A DNA stretch of 22,479 nucleotides from Pseudomonadota bacterium (GTDB lineage Bacteria > Pseudomonadota > Alphaproteobacteria > Rhizobiales > Beijerinckiaceae), in the NCBI GenBank assembly GCA_023393655.1, contig JAEWKP010000433.1, positions 1 to 22,479 of the forward strand, given 5' to 3'. This document shows positions 15,779 to 22,479 of the stretch, piece after piece. The notes beneath the pieces were generated by a model, which saw nothing but the letters and a program-made list of their open reading frames with translations, searched no databases and was not told the DNA's origin. The translations under genes were made by a program, and so were the position numbers. How positions within the stretch are numbered: the first letter of the stretch is position 1; each line of letters opens with the position of its first letter.

Positions 15779-16643
15779 CCCCGCCTCCCTGTCCATTGCT
15801 GATGACGTAGCGGGCCGGCTGCGAACCGTCCCGGTCGGTAAAGCCATAGGCGCGCGCCAGATCGGCCACATGCAGCACCTGTCCGGCATGACGTGCGACC
15901 TGCGGGTCGGCCGCCAGCGACGCGACGGCTCGGCCGGCATAAAGCGACGTCTCGGTGGTCTCAGCGCCGAGACCCGCATCACGGACGCGCTCGGTCAGGA
16001 CATGGCCCGGCGACAGGCCGAGCGCGGTGACGCCGAAGGGCTTCAGCTCTTCCGCCATCGCGAAGCTCAGGCGGTTCATCGCCGCCTTGGCGAGGTCGTA
16101 GAAGACGTCGCCGAGATAGCCCCCGGCCATGTCGAAGCTGAGCGTGACGATCAGACCGGAGCGCGCCTGCACCATGGCCGGGGCGACAGCCCGCGCCAGC
16201 AGCAACTGGGCATAGACGCCGCTTTCGAAGTTCTCGCCCAGCCTTGCGACGGGACGGCGCCAGAACGGCGTGCCGAAGCCGGAGCCGTCGGGATAGCGCT
16301 CGCCGTCATAGCCTTCATTGCCGCCCCAGACCGCATCGACGACGCAGTCGAGCCGACCGAAACGGCGTAACGACCAGGCCACGAGCCCGTCGACCTCGCG
16401 CTCGCTGGTATGGTCGCAGCGATACGGATAGCCCTTGCCGCCAGCAGCCTCGACCTCGCGGGCCGCGTCCTCGAAGGTCTCCAGGCGCTGGTCGGTGCGG
16501 GGACCCGCCTCGCTGGAGCGGCCGGTGACGATGACGGTTGCGCCTGCCTCGCCCAGCGCCCTGGCAATGCCGCGTCCAAGCCCGCGCGAGGCGCCCGCGA
16601 CGAGGCAGATGCGGCCGGAGAGCAGCGGTTGCGCGGGGCTCAT
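15762..16643 (-). CDS. Short-chain dehydrogenase/reductase, DHRS1-like
   Basis: The 293-residue SDR has GASRGLG (17-23) for the dinucleotide, S169 (TLSFDM) and Y182-x3-K186 (FYDLAKAA). The usual NNAG after strand 4 is replaced by DAVWGG (103-108), and a long insertion (about 109-135, rich in Gly, Tyr and Trp) follows. That pattern and the CD-HTSEREVDGL segment resemble the DHRS1 branch. The substrate is unknown. I start it at the ATG at 16643, where GGGGAA is seven bases upstream. The ATG at 16649 lies too close to that site, and a GTG at 16673 would add residues with no support. It is the first gene of a two-gene SDR unit and diverges from the methyltransferase at 16724 across 80 bases. Confidence 0.9.
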   Translation of the reverse strand: MSPAQPLLSGRICLVAGASRGLGRGIARALGEAGATVIVTGRSSEAGPRTDQRLETFEDAAREVEAAGGKGYPYRCDHTSEREVDGLVAWSLRRFGRLDCVVDAVWGGNEGYDGERYPDGSGFGTPFWRRPVARLGENFESGVYAQLLLARAVAPAMVQARSGLIVTLSFDMAGGYLGDVFYDLAKAAMNRLSFAMAEELKPFGVTALGLSPGHVLTERVRDAGLGAETTETSLYAGRAVASLAADPQVARHAGQVLHVADLARAYGFTDRDGSQPARYVISNGQGGGDVAQG

Positions 16644-16723
16644 GCGCATTCCCCGCGAATCGCCGCTGGCCACATCCCACCCGCTGCTCTATAGCCCCGC
16701 TCCCCCCGCAACGGAGCAGCACC

Positions 16724-17518
16724 ATGGACAGCACCGATGTCGCCGCCTGCTGGGAGGCCAATGCCGAAACCTGGACCCGGCACGCGCGCGCCGGCTACGA
16801 CCTCTATCGCGACGCGCTGAACACGCCGGTCTTCCTGGCGAACCTGCCTGACATTGCCGGGCTCGACGGCCTCGATATCGGCTGCGGCGAAGGCTCGAAC
16901 ACGCGCAAGCTTGCGCAGGCCGGCGGACGCATGATCGCGGTCGACATCGCGCCGACCTTCATCCGCCATGCGCAGGAGGCGGAAGCCGCAAAGCCGCTCG
17001 GCATCGACTACCGGCTCGGGGACGGCACCGCCCTGCCCTTCCCGGATGCCCAGTTCGATTTCGCCACAGCCTTTATGTCGCTGATGGACATGCCCGCTCA
17101 GGACAAGGCGCTGGCGGAAGCCGCGCGCATCCTGAAACCCGGCGGTTTCCTGCAATTCTCGATCCTGCATCCCTGCTTCGCGCCGCCCTATCGCAAGGTG
17201 CTGCGCGACGAGGCCGGCCAAATCCGCGCGATCGAGGTCGGCCGCTATTTCGACCGCGTCGACGGCGAGATCGAGACCTGGCGCTTCGGCGCCGCCCCGG
17301 CCGAGGTCAGGGCCAGTGTCGAGCCGTTCCGCGTGCCGCGCTTCCACCGCACGCTGAGCGAATGGGTGGCGATGATCGTCGCGGCCGAGCTCACGATCGA
17401 GCACATGGCCGAGCCGCATGTCGATGCGCAGACGGCGCGCGCGATGCCCTATCTCGCCGACACGCATATCGCCCCGCTCTTCCTGCATATCCGTGCCCGC
17501 AAGGGCGCGGCGGCCTAA
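16724..17518 (+). CDS. Class I SAM-dependent methyltransferase (Methyltransf_11 type)
   Basis: The 264-residue protein has a Rossmann methyltransferase core: motif I LDIGCGEGS (50-58), an acidic D74 at the end of strand 2 (IAVDIAP), FPDAQFDFATAF (106-117) for motif II and ILKPGGFLQFSILHPC (136-151) for motif III. The remainder (about 152-264) is a specificity domain rich in aromatic and charged residues. It is soluble and probably modifies a small molecule; the substrate is not identifiable. GGAG at 16713-16716 fits the ATG at 16724. The frame is open further upstream, but that region is antisense to the SDR gene. It converges on the acyl-CoA dehydrogenase, with 17 bases between stops. Confidence 0.92.
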   Translation: MDSTDVAACWEANAETWTRHARAGYDLYRDALNTPVFLANLPDIAGLDGLDIGCGEGSNTRKLAQAGGRMIAVDIAPTFIRHAQEAEAAKPLGIDYRLGDGTALPFPDAQFDFATAFMSLMDMPAQDKALAEAARILKPGGFLQFSILHPCFAPPYRKVLRDEAGQIRAIEVGRYFDRVDGEIETWRFGAAPAEVRASVEPFRVPRFHRTLSEWVAMIVAAELTIEHMAEPHVDAQTARAMPYLADTHIAPLFLHIRARKGAAA

Positions 17519-17535
17519 GCGGGGCGCGGCCGGGC

Positions 17536-19311
17536 TCACGCGGCGAAGACCGCGGCCGCGTCGGCGATGGCGCCGGCGCCCTCCGTGACGGTGAGTTCGA
17601 GCGCCGGAGCCTCGGTCGCGATGCATTCGGCATAGAAGCGGGCGGTGGCGAGATCGGCGGTTCCCTCGGCTTCCGAACGGGTGGCAAGCGCCTTCCTGGC
17701 GAGGCCTGTGCCGCCCTGTGCCAGCGCGAACAGCTTGAGATAAGGCGTCGCGCCAGCCAGTGCGTCCGCCGGCCGGCTGCCGAGCGCGCCGAGCATCCAT
17801 TCCGTCGCGCGCTCGAGCGCATCGACGGCCGCGCCAAGCCGGGCCGCGGCATGGCCGAAGCCCGGATTGTTGGCCCGCTCGACCTCGTCCACGATGCCGC
17901 GCATCTCGGTGATCAGGGCATGCACCGCATCGCCCTGCGACAGCGGCAGCTTGCGGGTGACGAGGTCGATCGCCTGGATGCCGTTGGTGCCCTCGTAGAT
18001 CGCGGCGATGCGGGCATCGCGCAGATGCTGGGCGGCACCGGTCTCCTCGACGAAGCCCATGCCGCCATGGACCTGCACGCCGGTCGAGGCGACGTCGATG
18101 CCGATATCGGTGGCATAGGCCTTGGCGATCGGCGTGAGGATCGCGGCGCGCTCGGAAGCGGCCTTGCGCCCGGCCTCGTCGGTCTCGCGATGCGAGCGGT
18201 CGAGCGCCTCCGCGACCTGATAGGAGATGGCGCGCGCTCCTTGCGTCTTGGCGCGCATGTCCATCAGCATGCGGCGCACGTCCGGGTGGACGATGATCGG
18301 GCTCATCGGCGCGCCCTTGGGCGCATCGAGCGCGGCGCCCTGCTTGCGCTCATGGGCGAAGGCGAGCGCCTGCTGATAGGCACGCTCGGCAATGGCGACA
18401 CCTTGCAGCGCCACGTTGAGCCGGGCGTTGTTCATCATCGTGAACATGCAGGCGAGGCCACGATTCTCCTCGCCGATCAGCCAGCCGATGGCACCGTCAT
18501 TGTCGCCGAAGGCCATGGAGCAGGTCGGCGAGGCATGGATGCCGAGCTTGTGCTCGATGCCGGAGCAGCGCAGGTCGTTGTGGGCGCCGAGCGAGCCGTC
18601 GGCATTGACCAAGAATTTCGGCACGAGGAAGAGCGAGATGCCGCGCGTGCCGGGAGGGGCATCGGGCAGCCGCGCCAGTACCAGGTGGATGATGTTCTCG
18701 GTCAGGTCGTGCTCGCCATAGGTGATGAAGATCTTCTGGCCGGTTATGCGATAGGTGCCGTCACCGACGCGCTCGGCCTTGCTGCGCAACGCATTGAGGT
18801 CGGAGCCCGCCTGCGGCTCGGTCAGGTTCATCGTGCCCATCCACTCGCCGGAGACGAGCTTGGCGAGATAGGTCTCCTTAAGATGGTCGGAGCCGTGGGC
18901 ATGGAGCGCCTCGATCGCACCGACCGTCAGCAGCGGGCCGAGCGCGAAGACGAAGGCGGCCGAGTTCCACATCTCGATACAGGCCGATTGCAGCAGCGTC
19001 GGCAGGCCCTGCCCGCCATAGGCTTCTGGCGCCGGCAGCGCGTTCCAGCCGGCCTCGGCCCAGGCCTTGTAGGCCTCCTTCCAGCCAGGCGGCGTGGTGA
19101 CGGCGCCGTCCTTGAGTTTCGAGCCATTGAGGTCGCCGACGCGGTTCAGCGGCGCGATCACGTCGGCGGCGAACTTCGCGGCCTCGTCGATCACGGCTTC
19201 CGCCACACCGCCTTCGAGCTCGGGCACGAGCCCGTCAGCGATGAGCCGGTCGAGGCCCGCGACATGACGCATGGTCGAGAGCATGTCCGAAACCGGGGCG
19301 CGATAGCTCAT
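17536..19311 (-). CDS. Acyl-CoA dehydrogenase, long DmdC-like form
   Basis: The 591-residue flavoenzyme is longer than classical acyl-CoA dehydrogenases (about 380-400) and matches the branch with an extra N-terminal helix region and a C-terminal acyl-CoA dehydrogenase domain, as in 3-methylmercaptopropionyl-CoA dehydrogenase (DmdC). Motifs are YGGQGLP (98-104), TEPQAGSDL (164-172), GIEHKLGIHASPT (251-263), QVHGGMGFVEE (413-423) and YEGTNGIQAIDL (439-450), in which E440 is the likely catalytic base. It oxidises an acyl-CoA to the 2-enoyl-CoA using FAD and passes electrons to ETF. Many such paralogues act on ordinary or branched acyl-CoAs, so a DMSP role is not implied. A strong GAGGAG Shine-Dalgarno supports the ATG at 19311. 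Confidence 0.93.
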   Translation of the reverse strand: MSYRAPVSDMLSTMRHVAGLDRLIADGLVPELEGGVAEAVIDEAAKFAADVIAPLNRVGDLNGSKLKDGAVTTPPGWKEAYKAWAEAGWNALPAPEAYGGQGLPTLLQSACIEMWNSAAFVFALGPLLTVGAIEALHAHGSDHLKETYLAKLVSGEWMGTMNLTEPQAGSDLNALRSKAERVGDGTYRITGQKIFITYGEHDLTENIIHLVLARLPDAPPGTRGISLFLVPKFLVNADGSLGAHNDLRCSGIEHKLGIHASPTCSMAFGDNDGAIGWLIGEENRGLACMFTMMNNARLNVALQGVAIAERAYQQALAFAHERKQGAALDAPKGAPMSPIIVHPDVRRMLMDMRAKTQGARAISYQVAEALDRSHRETDEAGRKAASERAAILTPIAKAYATDIGIDVASTGVQVHGGMGFVEETGAAQHLRDARIAAIYEGTNGIQAIDLVTRKLPLSQGDAVHALITEMRGIVDEVERANNPGFGHAAARLGAAVDALERATEWMLGALGSRPADALAGATPYLKLFALAQGGTGLARKALATRSEAEGTADLATARFYAECIATEAPALELTVTEGAGAIADAAAVFAA

Positions 19312-19423
19312 CTCTCTCTCCTCAAGGCCGGCATGAGCCCGCGAGGGCAGCCGCAGCCTGCATTTGCCATTGCCGCGATGGTAGCGAGGAACTATCGCCT
19401 AAGCCACGCGCAAGCGAGCGCGA

Positions 19424-19437
19424 CCTTCGTTCGAAGG
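19424..19437. promoter_or_regulatory. Short inverted repeat in the divergent region
   Basis: CCTTCG (19424-19429) and CGAAGG (19432-19437) form a perfect dyad with a 2-base centre, in the gap between the divergent acyl-CoA dehydrogenase and Sua5 genes. The centre is too small for an RNA loop, so a protein operator is the likelier use if it has one. Confidence 0.3.
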
Positions 19438-19452
19438 CATGCTCGCCGATTA

Positions 19453-19466
19453 GTTTATATATAAAC
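19453..19466. promoter_or_regulatory. AT-only-core palindrome, candidate operator
   Basis: GTTTATATATAAAC is a perfect 14-base palindrome in otherwise GC-rich DNA. It is 33 bases upstream of the Sua5 ATG at 19499 and about 140 bases upstream of the acyl-CoA dehydrogenase start. On the minus strand TTGACC (19477-19472) precedes it, so it would overlap the spacer and -10 of a possible promoter for the acyl-CoA dehydrogenase gene. It has the look of a TetR- or MarR-type operator or a strong AT-rich core promoter; the protein is unknown. The rest of the 187-base gap shows nothing else convincing. Confidence 0.45.
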
Positions 19467-19498
19467 CATCTTCGGTCAATCTCGCCTTGAACCATCGG

Positions 19499-20467
19499 AT
19501 GCCAGTCTCCCGCCCGACCAGGCTGCTCGCCGCCGATGCCTCCGGCATCACCGATGCGGCGGCGCTGCTGCGGGCAGGCGGGCTTGTCGCGCTGCCAACG
19601 GAGACCGTCTACGGGCTCGCTGCCGATGCGACATCCGGCACCGCCGTCGCCGGCATCTACGCCGCCAAGGAGCGGCCGAGCTTCAACCCGCTGATCTCGC
19701 ACCTGCCGGATCTCATCAGCGCGCGCCGGCAGGGCCTGTTCGATGCGAATGCGCTGGCGCTGGCGCAAGCCTTCTGGCCAGGGCCGTTGACGCTGGTCGT
19801 CCCGGCCTCCCCCGGATGCACGGTGAGCGATCTGGCGCGGGCGGGGCTTCCGTCTGTCGCGCTGCGCGTCCCGGCCCATCCGGTCGCGCATGCCATCCTC
19901 GCAGCTGCCGCGCGACCGATCGCGGCGCCCTCCGCCAATCGCTCCGGCAGGATCAGCGCGACCAGTGCCGCCCATGCGATGGCCGATCTGGAAGGGCGCA
20001 TCGATGCCGTCATCGATGCCGGCCCGACCGAGGTCGGGGTCGAATCGACCATCGTCGCCTGTCTCGACGGCGCGCCGCTGCTGCTGAGGCCGGGCGGTGT
20101 TCCGCGCGAGGCGATCGAGCATGTGGTTGGCCGGCCGCTCGTCATCGCGGGCGATGCCGGCCATGCGCCGATCTCACCCGGCATGCTCGCATCGCATTAT
20201 GCGCCGGCGGCGCGGGTCAGGCTCGATGCCGATACCCCGGCAGACGGCGAGGCCTGGCTCGGCTTCGGTCCCGAGGCACAAGAGCATCCAGATTCACTCA
20301 ATCTCAGCTCGACCGGCGACCTGCGCGAGGCTGCCGCCCACCTCTTTGGCTATATGCGGCGACTCGACGAGATCGGGCGGAAGACCATCGCGGTCGCCCG
20401 CATTCCCGAGCATGGGCTCGGTGAGGCGATCAACGACCGTTTGCGGCGCGCCGCCGCGCCGCGCTGA
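19499..20467 (+). CDS. sua5: L-threonylcarbamoyladenylate synthase, Sua5 type
   Basis: The 322-residue protein contains the YrdC domain (about 14-205). LPTETVYGLAADA (32-44) and AAKERPSFNPL (55-65, K57/R59 and SFN) contact ATP and bicarbonate/threonine, APSANRSG (143-150) follows, and VGVESTIV is at 179-186. After it comes the Sua5-specific linker SPGMLASHYAPAAR (226-239) and a small C-terminal domain (about 240-318). The enzyme makes threonylcarbamoyl-AMP for the t6A37 modification of ANN-decoding tRNAs. This long Sua5 form replaces the short TsaC. I prefer the ATG at 19499; an in-frame TTG at 19487 would add four residues, and neither has a good Shine-Dalgarno. A LysR-type gene follows 78 bases later on the same strand. 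Confidence 0.95.
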   Translation: MPVSRPTRLLAADASGITDAAALLRAGGLVALPTETVYGLAADATSGTAVAGIYAAKERPSFNPLISHLPDLISARRQGLFDANALALAQAFWPGPLTLVVPASPGCTVSDLARAGLPSVALRVPAHPVAHAILAAAARPIAAPSANRSGRISATSAAHAMADLEGRIDAVIDAGPTEVGVESTIVACLDGAPLLLRPGGVPREAIEHVVGRPLVIAGDAGHAPISPGMLASHYAPAARVRLDADTPADGEAWLGFGPEAQEHPDSLNLSSTGDLREAAAHLFGYMRRLDEIGRKTIAVARIPEHGLGEAINDRLRRAAAPR

Positions 20468-20498
20468 GCCCTGCTCTCCGGGATTTGAATTCCTCCAG

Positions 20499-20514
20499 CT
20501 TGCAACGATGCAAG
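20499..20514 (+). promoter_or_regulatory. T-N11-A dyad, candidate LysR-type binding site
   Basis: CTTGCAACGATGCAAG has perfect 6-base arms around ACGA and contains T-N11-A (T20501, A20513), the generic recognition pattern of LysR-type regulators. It lies about 30 bases before the LysR start at 20546, so it may be an autoregulatory site. It would also fold as a small hairpin, but no T-tract follows. Confidence 0.45.
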
Positions 20515-20534
20515 ATATCGGCTTGCGTGCCGGC

Positions 20535-20540
20535 AGGAGG
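20535..20540 (+). promoter_or_regulatory. Shine-Dalgarno that selects a GTG start
   Basis: AGGAGG ends five bases before the GTG at 20546 and eleven bases before the ATG at 20552. The spacing favours the GTG as the real start of the LysR gene. Confidence 0.6.
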
Positions 20541-20545
20541 ACGCG

Positions 20546-21451
20546 GTGCCGATGAATGCCAAGCTTGCCTGGGACGATTTCCGGCTGATCAAGGCCATTG
20601 CCGATCATGACGGGCTGACCGGAGCGGCGGCTGCGCTCTCGGTCAATCATTCCACCGTATTCCGGCGGCTCGGCCAGATCGAGGAGTTCGTCGGCCTGCC
20701 ACTCTTCGAGCGGCGCAAGACCGGCTATGTCGCGACTGTCGCCGGGGCCGAGATGGCGGCGCTCGCGAGCCGCATGGACGAGGACGTCACCGCCTTTGCG
20801 AGGCGCCTTGCCGGGCGCGACGTCGCTCCATCCGGCGAATTGCGGATCACCACGACGGACACGCTCTACCAGAACGTGCTGCTGCCGATCTTCGCAGGCT
20901 TCCGCCGGGCGCACCCGCTGATCCGGCTCGATGTCGTGATCGGCAACCAGGCGCTCAACCTGTCGAAGCGCGATGCCGATATCGCGATCCGCGCCAGCGA
21001 CACGCCGGGCGAGACACTGGTCGGCCGGCGTATCGCCACCATCGCCTGGGCGATCTATGGCCGCGCCGAAGACGGCATCACGGCGGAGGAGGCAGCGAGT
21101 CCGGCGCTGTTCTACCAGCGCGACTGGGTCGCACTCGGCGACCAGCTTTCGCATGTGAAGGCGGCGCGCTTCGTCCGCGAGCATGTCGCGCCGGAACGGA
21201 TCGCGCTGAAGAGTTCAGCCGTGCTCGGCATCGCGGAGGCGGTCGCGCAGGGCCTCGGCATCGGGCCGCTGCCCTGCTTCATCGCCGATCAGCGGCCGGA
21301 CCTGATAAGGCTGCTGCCGCCCAATCCGGATTTCGCCACCGGCCTATGGGTTCTGACCCACCCCGATATCCGGCATGTGCCGCGCGTGCGCGCCTTCATG
21401 GATTTCTGCAGCAACGAGCTCGCGCGGCAGCGGGCCTTGTTCGAGGGGTAG
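20546..21451 (+). CDS. LysR-type transcriptional regulator
   Basis: The 301-residue regulator has an N-terminal winged helix-turn-helix (about 8-68: WDDFRLIKAIADHDGLTGAA, then LSVNHSTVFRRLGQIEE with the recognition helix, then LPLFERRKTGYVATVAG). A linker helix follows, then a periplasmic-binding-like effector domain (about 95-295, starting SGELRITTTDTLYQNVLLPI). LysR regulators usually bind T-N11-A dyads as tetramers and respond to a small ligand; a matching dyad lies just upstream. The N-terminal style HSTVFRRLGQIEE resembles a LysR branch common in Rhizobiales. No divergent target gene is present, so its regulon cannot be read from context. The GTG start is chosen because of the AGGAGG spacing. 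It converges on the M48 protease with 11 bases between stops. Confidence 0.93.
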   Translation: MPMNAKLAWDDFRLIKAIADHDGLTGAAAALSVNHSTVFRRLGQIEEFVGLPLFERRKTGYVATVAGAEMAALASRMDEDVTAFARRLAGRDVAPSGELRITTTDTLYQNVLLPIFAGFRRAHPLIRLDVVIGNQALNLSKRDADIAIRASDTPGETLVGRRIATIAWAIYGRAEDGITAEEAASPALFYQRDWVALGDQLSHVKAARFVREHVAPERIALKSSAVLGIAEAVAQGLGIGPLPCFIADQRPDLIRLLPPNPDFATGLWVLTHPDIRHVPRVRAFMDFCSNELARQRALFEG

Positions 21452-21462
21452 CGTCGTCGCGA

Positions 21463-22305
21463 TCAGGCCGCCCTGACCGTGCCGGCCCCCACTACAGGGT
21501 CCGCACCGCGCTGACCGACGGCGTAGAACTGCGTGACGGCCTCGACCCGGCGCGTCAGCCGCGGATAGCCGGAGAAGGCATTGAGCACGAAACCGGCGAT
21601 CGCGGGCACCATGCGCTCCTGCTCCTGGAAGGCGTTGGGATTCATCTGGGAATTCAGCTTGGCGCTGCCGCAGGCCAGCATCTGCAGGGCCGAACGCGCC
21701 GCCGGCAGGTTATGCGCCGTGAAGGCACCGATGCGGTCGCAGGTCAGCTCGCGGGACCGGGAATAGGCCGGGCCGAGGAAGGGAATGAACAGCGCCGGCA
21801 GGCGCAGATAGGACCAAGGCTCGTCGAGATGGCCAGCCACATGGTGGCCGAGCTCATGGCCGACGACGAAACGGACCTGATCGTCGTCGTCGCAATCGAT
21901 CAGCGCCGAGGTCAGCCAGACATAGCGGTGGCGCCCCACGAGCCGCAGCGCCATCGCATTCATCACGCCATTCGAATTGTAGACGAAGGTCGTCGGCACG
22001 TCCTTGAGCCCGACGCGCTGCGCCCCCTCGACAACCATCTGGTGCAAATGCGGAAACTGGTTCGGCCCGACCATGACGAAATGACCAAACATGTAGGCAC
22101 GCGTCAGCGCCCGCACTATAAATGAGAAGAGCCAGAACATGCCGACGTAAAGGAGAAAGACCAGGGCAACCTGCGGACGCCCTCTCATCAGCTCAACCAC
22201 CGGAATCAATAAGACGACCAGCCAGATCAGCGCCCCGATTGCCAGCGTCAATGTGCCGTAGAATTTTTCCTTACCGTGCCTGAAGCGCGACATATTGAAA
22301 TCCAT
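21463..22305 (-). CDS. Membrane-anchored M48 family zinc metalloprotease
   Basis: The 280-residue protein has two N-terminal transmembrane helices (about 17-39 and 47-67) and then a peptidase M48 domain. The zinc site is H150-E151-L-G-H154 (VVGHELGHHVAGHL), and E186 in SRSRELTCDRIGA (E-x3-D) is the third ligand. VYNSNGVMNAMAL (108-120) and VWLTSALID (129-137) are typical M48 strands before the active-site helix. It lacks the C-terminal helices of HtpX, so it is a short M48 variant with its catalytic domain on one side of the inner membrane. A membrane protein quality-control role is inferred. GGAGG (complement of 22311-22315) five bases upstream selects the ATG at 22305; a TTG at 22395 would add 30 residues across AT-rich promoter-like DNA. 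Confidence 0.92.
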   Translation of the reverse strand: MDFNMSRFRHGKEKFYGTLTLAIGALIWLVVLLIPVVELMRGRPQVALVFLLYVGMFWLFSFIVRALTRAYMFGHFVMVGPNQFPHLHQMVVEGAQRVGLKDVPTTFVYNSNGVMNAMALRLVGRHRYVWLTSALIDCDDDDQVRFVVGHELGHHVAGHLDEPWSYLRLPALFIPFLGPAYSRSRELTCDRIGAFTAHNLPAARSALQMLACGSAKLNSQMNPNAFQEQERMVPAIAGFVLNAFSGYPRLTRRVEAVTQFYAVGQRGADPVVGAGTVRAA

Positions 22306-22479
22306 GGCAACCTCCAGATCCAAATCAGATATTTGAGCTATTTTAAACTTTGAAAATGATATCCGAGCATTGCACGATTCCAGCGCACGAGCCAACCTCG
22401 CCGCATCAGGCCGGCCGAGCCGGGCGCTGCGATCCCCGCGGCGCGACGAGGCAGCGGGCCATGCGGAGCCATCCGCGGC
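22306..22479. other. Upstream region of the M48 gene; no gene seen
   Basis: The part nearest the gene (about 22315-22370) is strikingly AT-rich for this window, with runs such as TATTTTAAACTTTG, and is the likely M48 promoter. I could not fix a convincing -35/-10 pair; TAAAAT on the minus strand is one possible -10. The last 80 bases are GC-rich and open in several frames, too short to support a gene. Confidence 0.4.

Noticed and set aside
15779..15982. 68-residue N-terminal extension of the HSDL2-like SDR
   Set aside because: It overlaps the DHRS1-like gene in another frame, and a strong Shine-Dalgarno precedes the ATG at 15778.
16538..16723. 62-residue N-terminal extension of the SAM methyltransferase
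   Set aside because: It is antisense to the DHRS1-like SDR start region; GGAG at 16713-16716 fits the ATG at 16724.
22396..22479. Possible partial gene at the right edge
   Set aside because: Several frames are open over only about 80 bases and none shows a recognisable C-terminus or start signal.

Overview
The window is a compact, GC-rich stretch of bacterial chromosome. The gene content, the intergenic repeat types and the TTG/GTG starts suggest an alphaproteobacterium of the order Hyphomicrobiales (Rhizobiales), plausibly Bosea or a relative. That placement is inference from recognised gene and repeat styles, not a search. There are seventeen well-supported or probable genes, mostly housekeeping and metabolic, with short intergenic gaps. 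I see no RNA gene, CRISPR array, insertion sequence, integrase or att site, and no gene-free stretch longer than about 220 bases.

Left part (1-3819): a TlyA-type rRNA methyltransferase; a convergent conserved-looking hypothetical gene; an SRAP-family DNA-crosslink sensor/peptidase (YedK/HMCES type) with a C-terminal tail ending QGSLF; and a gamma-glutamyltransferase-fold hydrolase that keeps the catalytic threonine but lacks the usual gamma-glutamyl-binding residues. Next (3821-6653, minus strand) is a complete ABC importer operon in the order binding protein, ATPase, permease, with its own probable promoter and palindromes between the first two genes.

Middle (6758-10745): a D-2-hydroxyacid-type FAD dehydrogenase and a TrmA/RlmD-type m5U RNA methyltransferase, both on the minus strand, then a divergent cysteine-synthase-family gene. 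From 10837 to 14697 lies a cation/anion transport cluster: a CorA channel on the plus strand meets, stop codon to stop codon, a minus-strand pair made of a second CorA and an SLC13-type permease with two RCK_C domains.

Right part (14918-22305): two overlapping SDR genes (HSDL2-like and DHRS1-like), a divergent SAM methyltransferase, a long DmdC-like acyl-CoA dehydrogenase, a Sua5-type threonylcarbamoyl-AMP synthase, a LysR-type regulator with a T-N11-A dyad in front of it, and a membrane M48 metalloprotease. The SDR pair and the acyl-CoA dehydrogenase hint at lipid or acyl-CoA catabolism.

Four different palindromic intergenic elements (757-800, 5434-5502, 8186-8285, 14796-14900) each sit within about 20 bases of a stop codon, which suggests a 3'-end or processing role. 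I found no clear new multi-gene system. The most testable novelties are the altered pocket of the gamma-glutamyltransferase-like enzyme, the possible sliding-clamp motif on the SRAP protein, and the CorA/SLC13/CorA arrangement.
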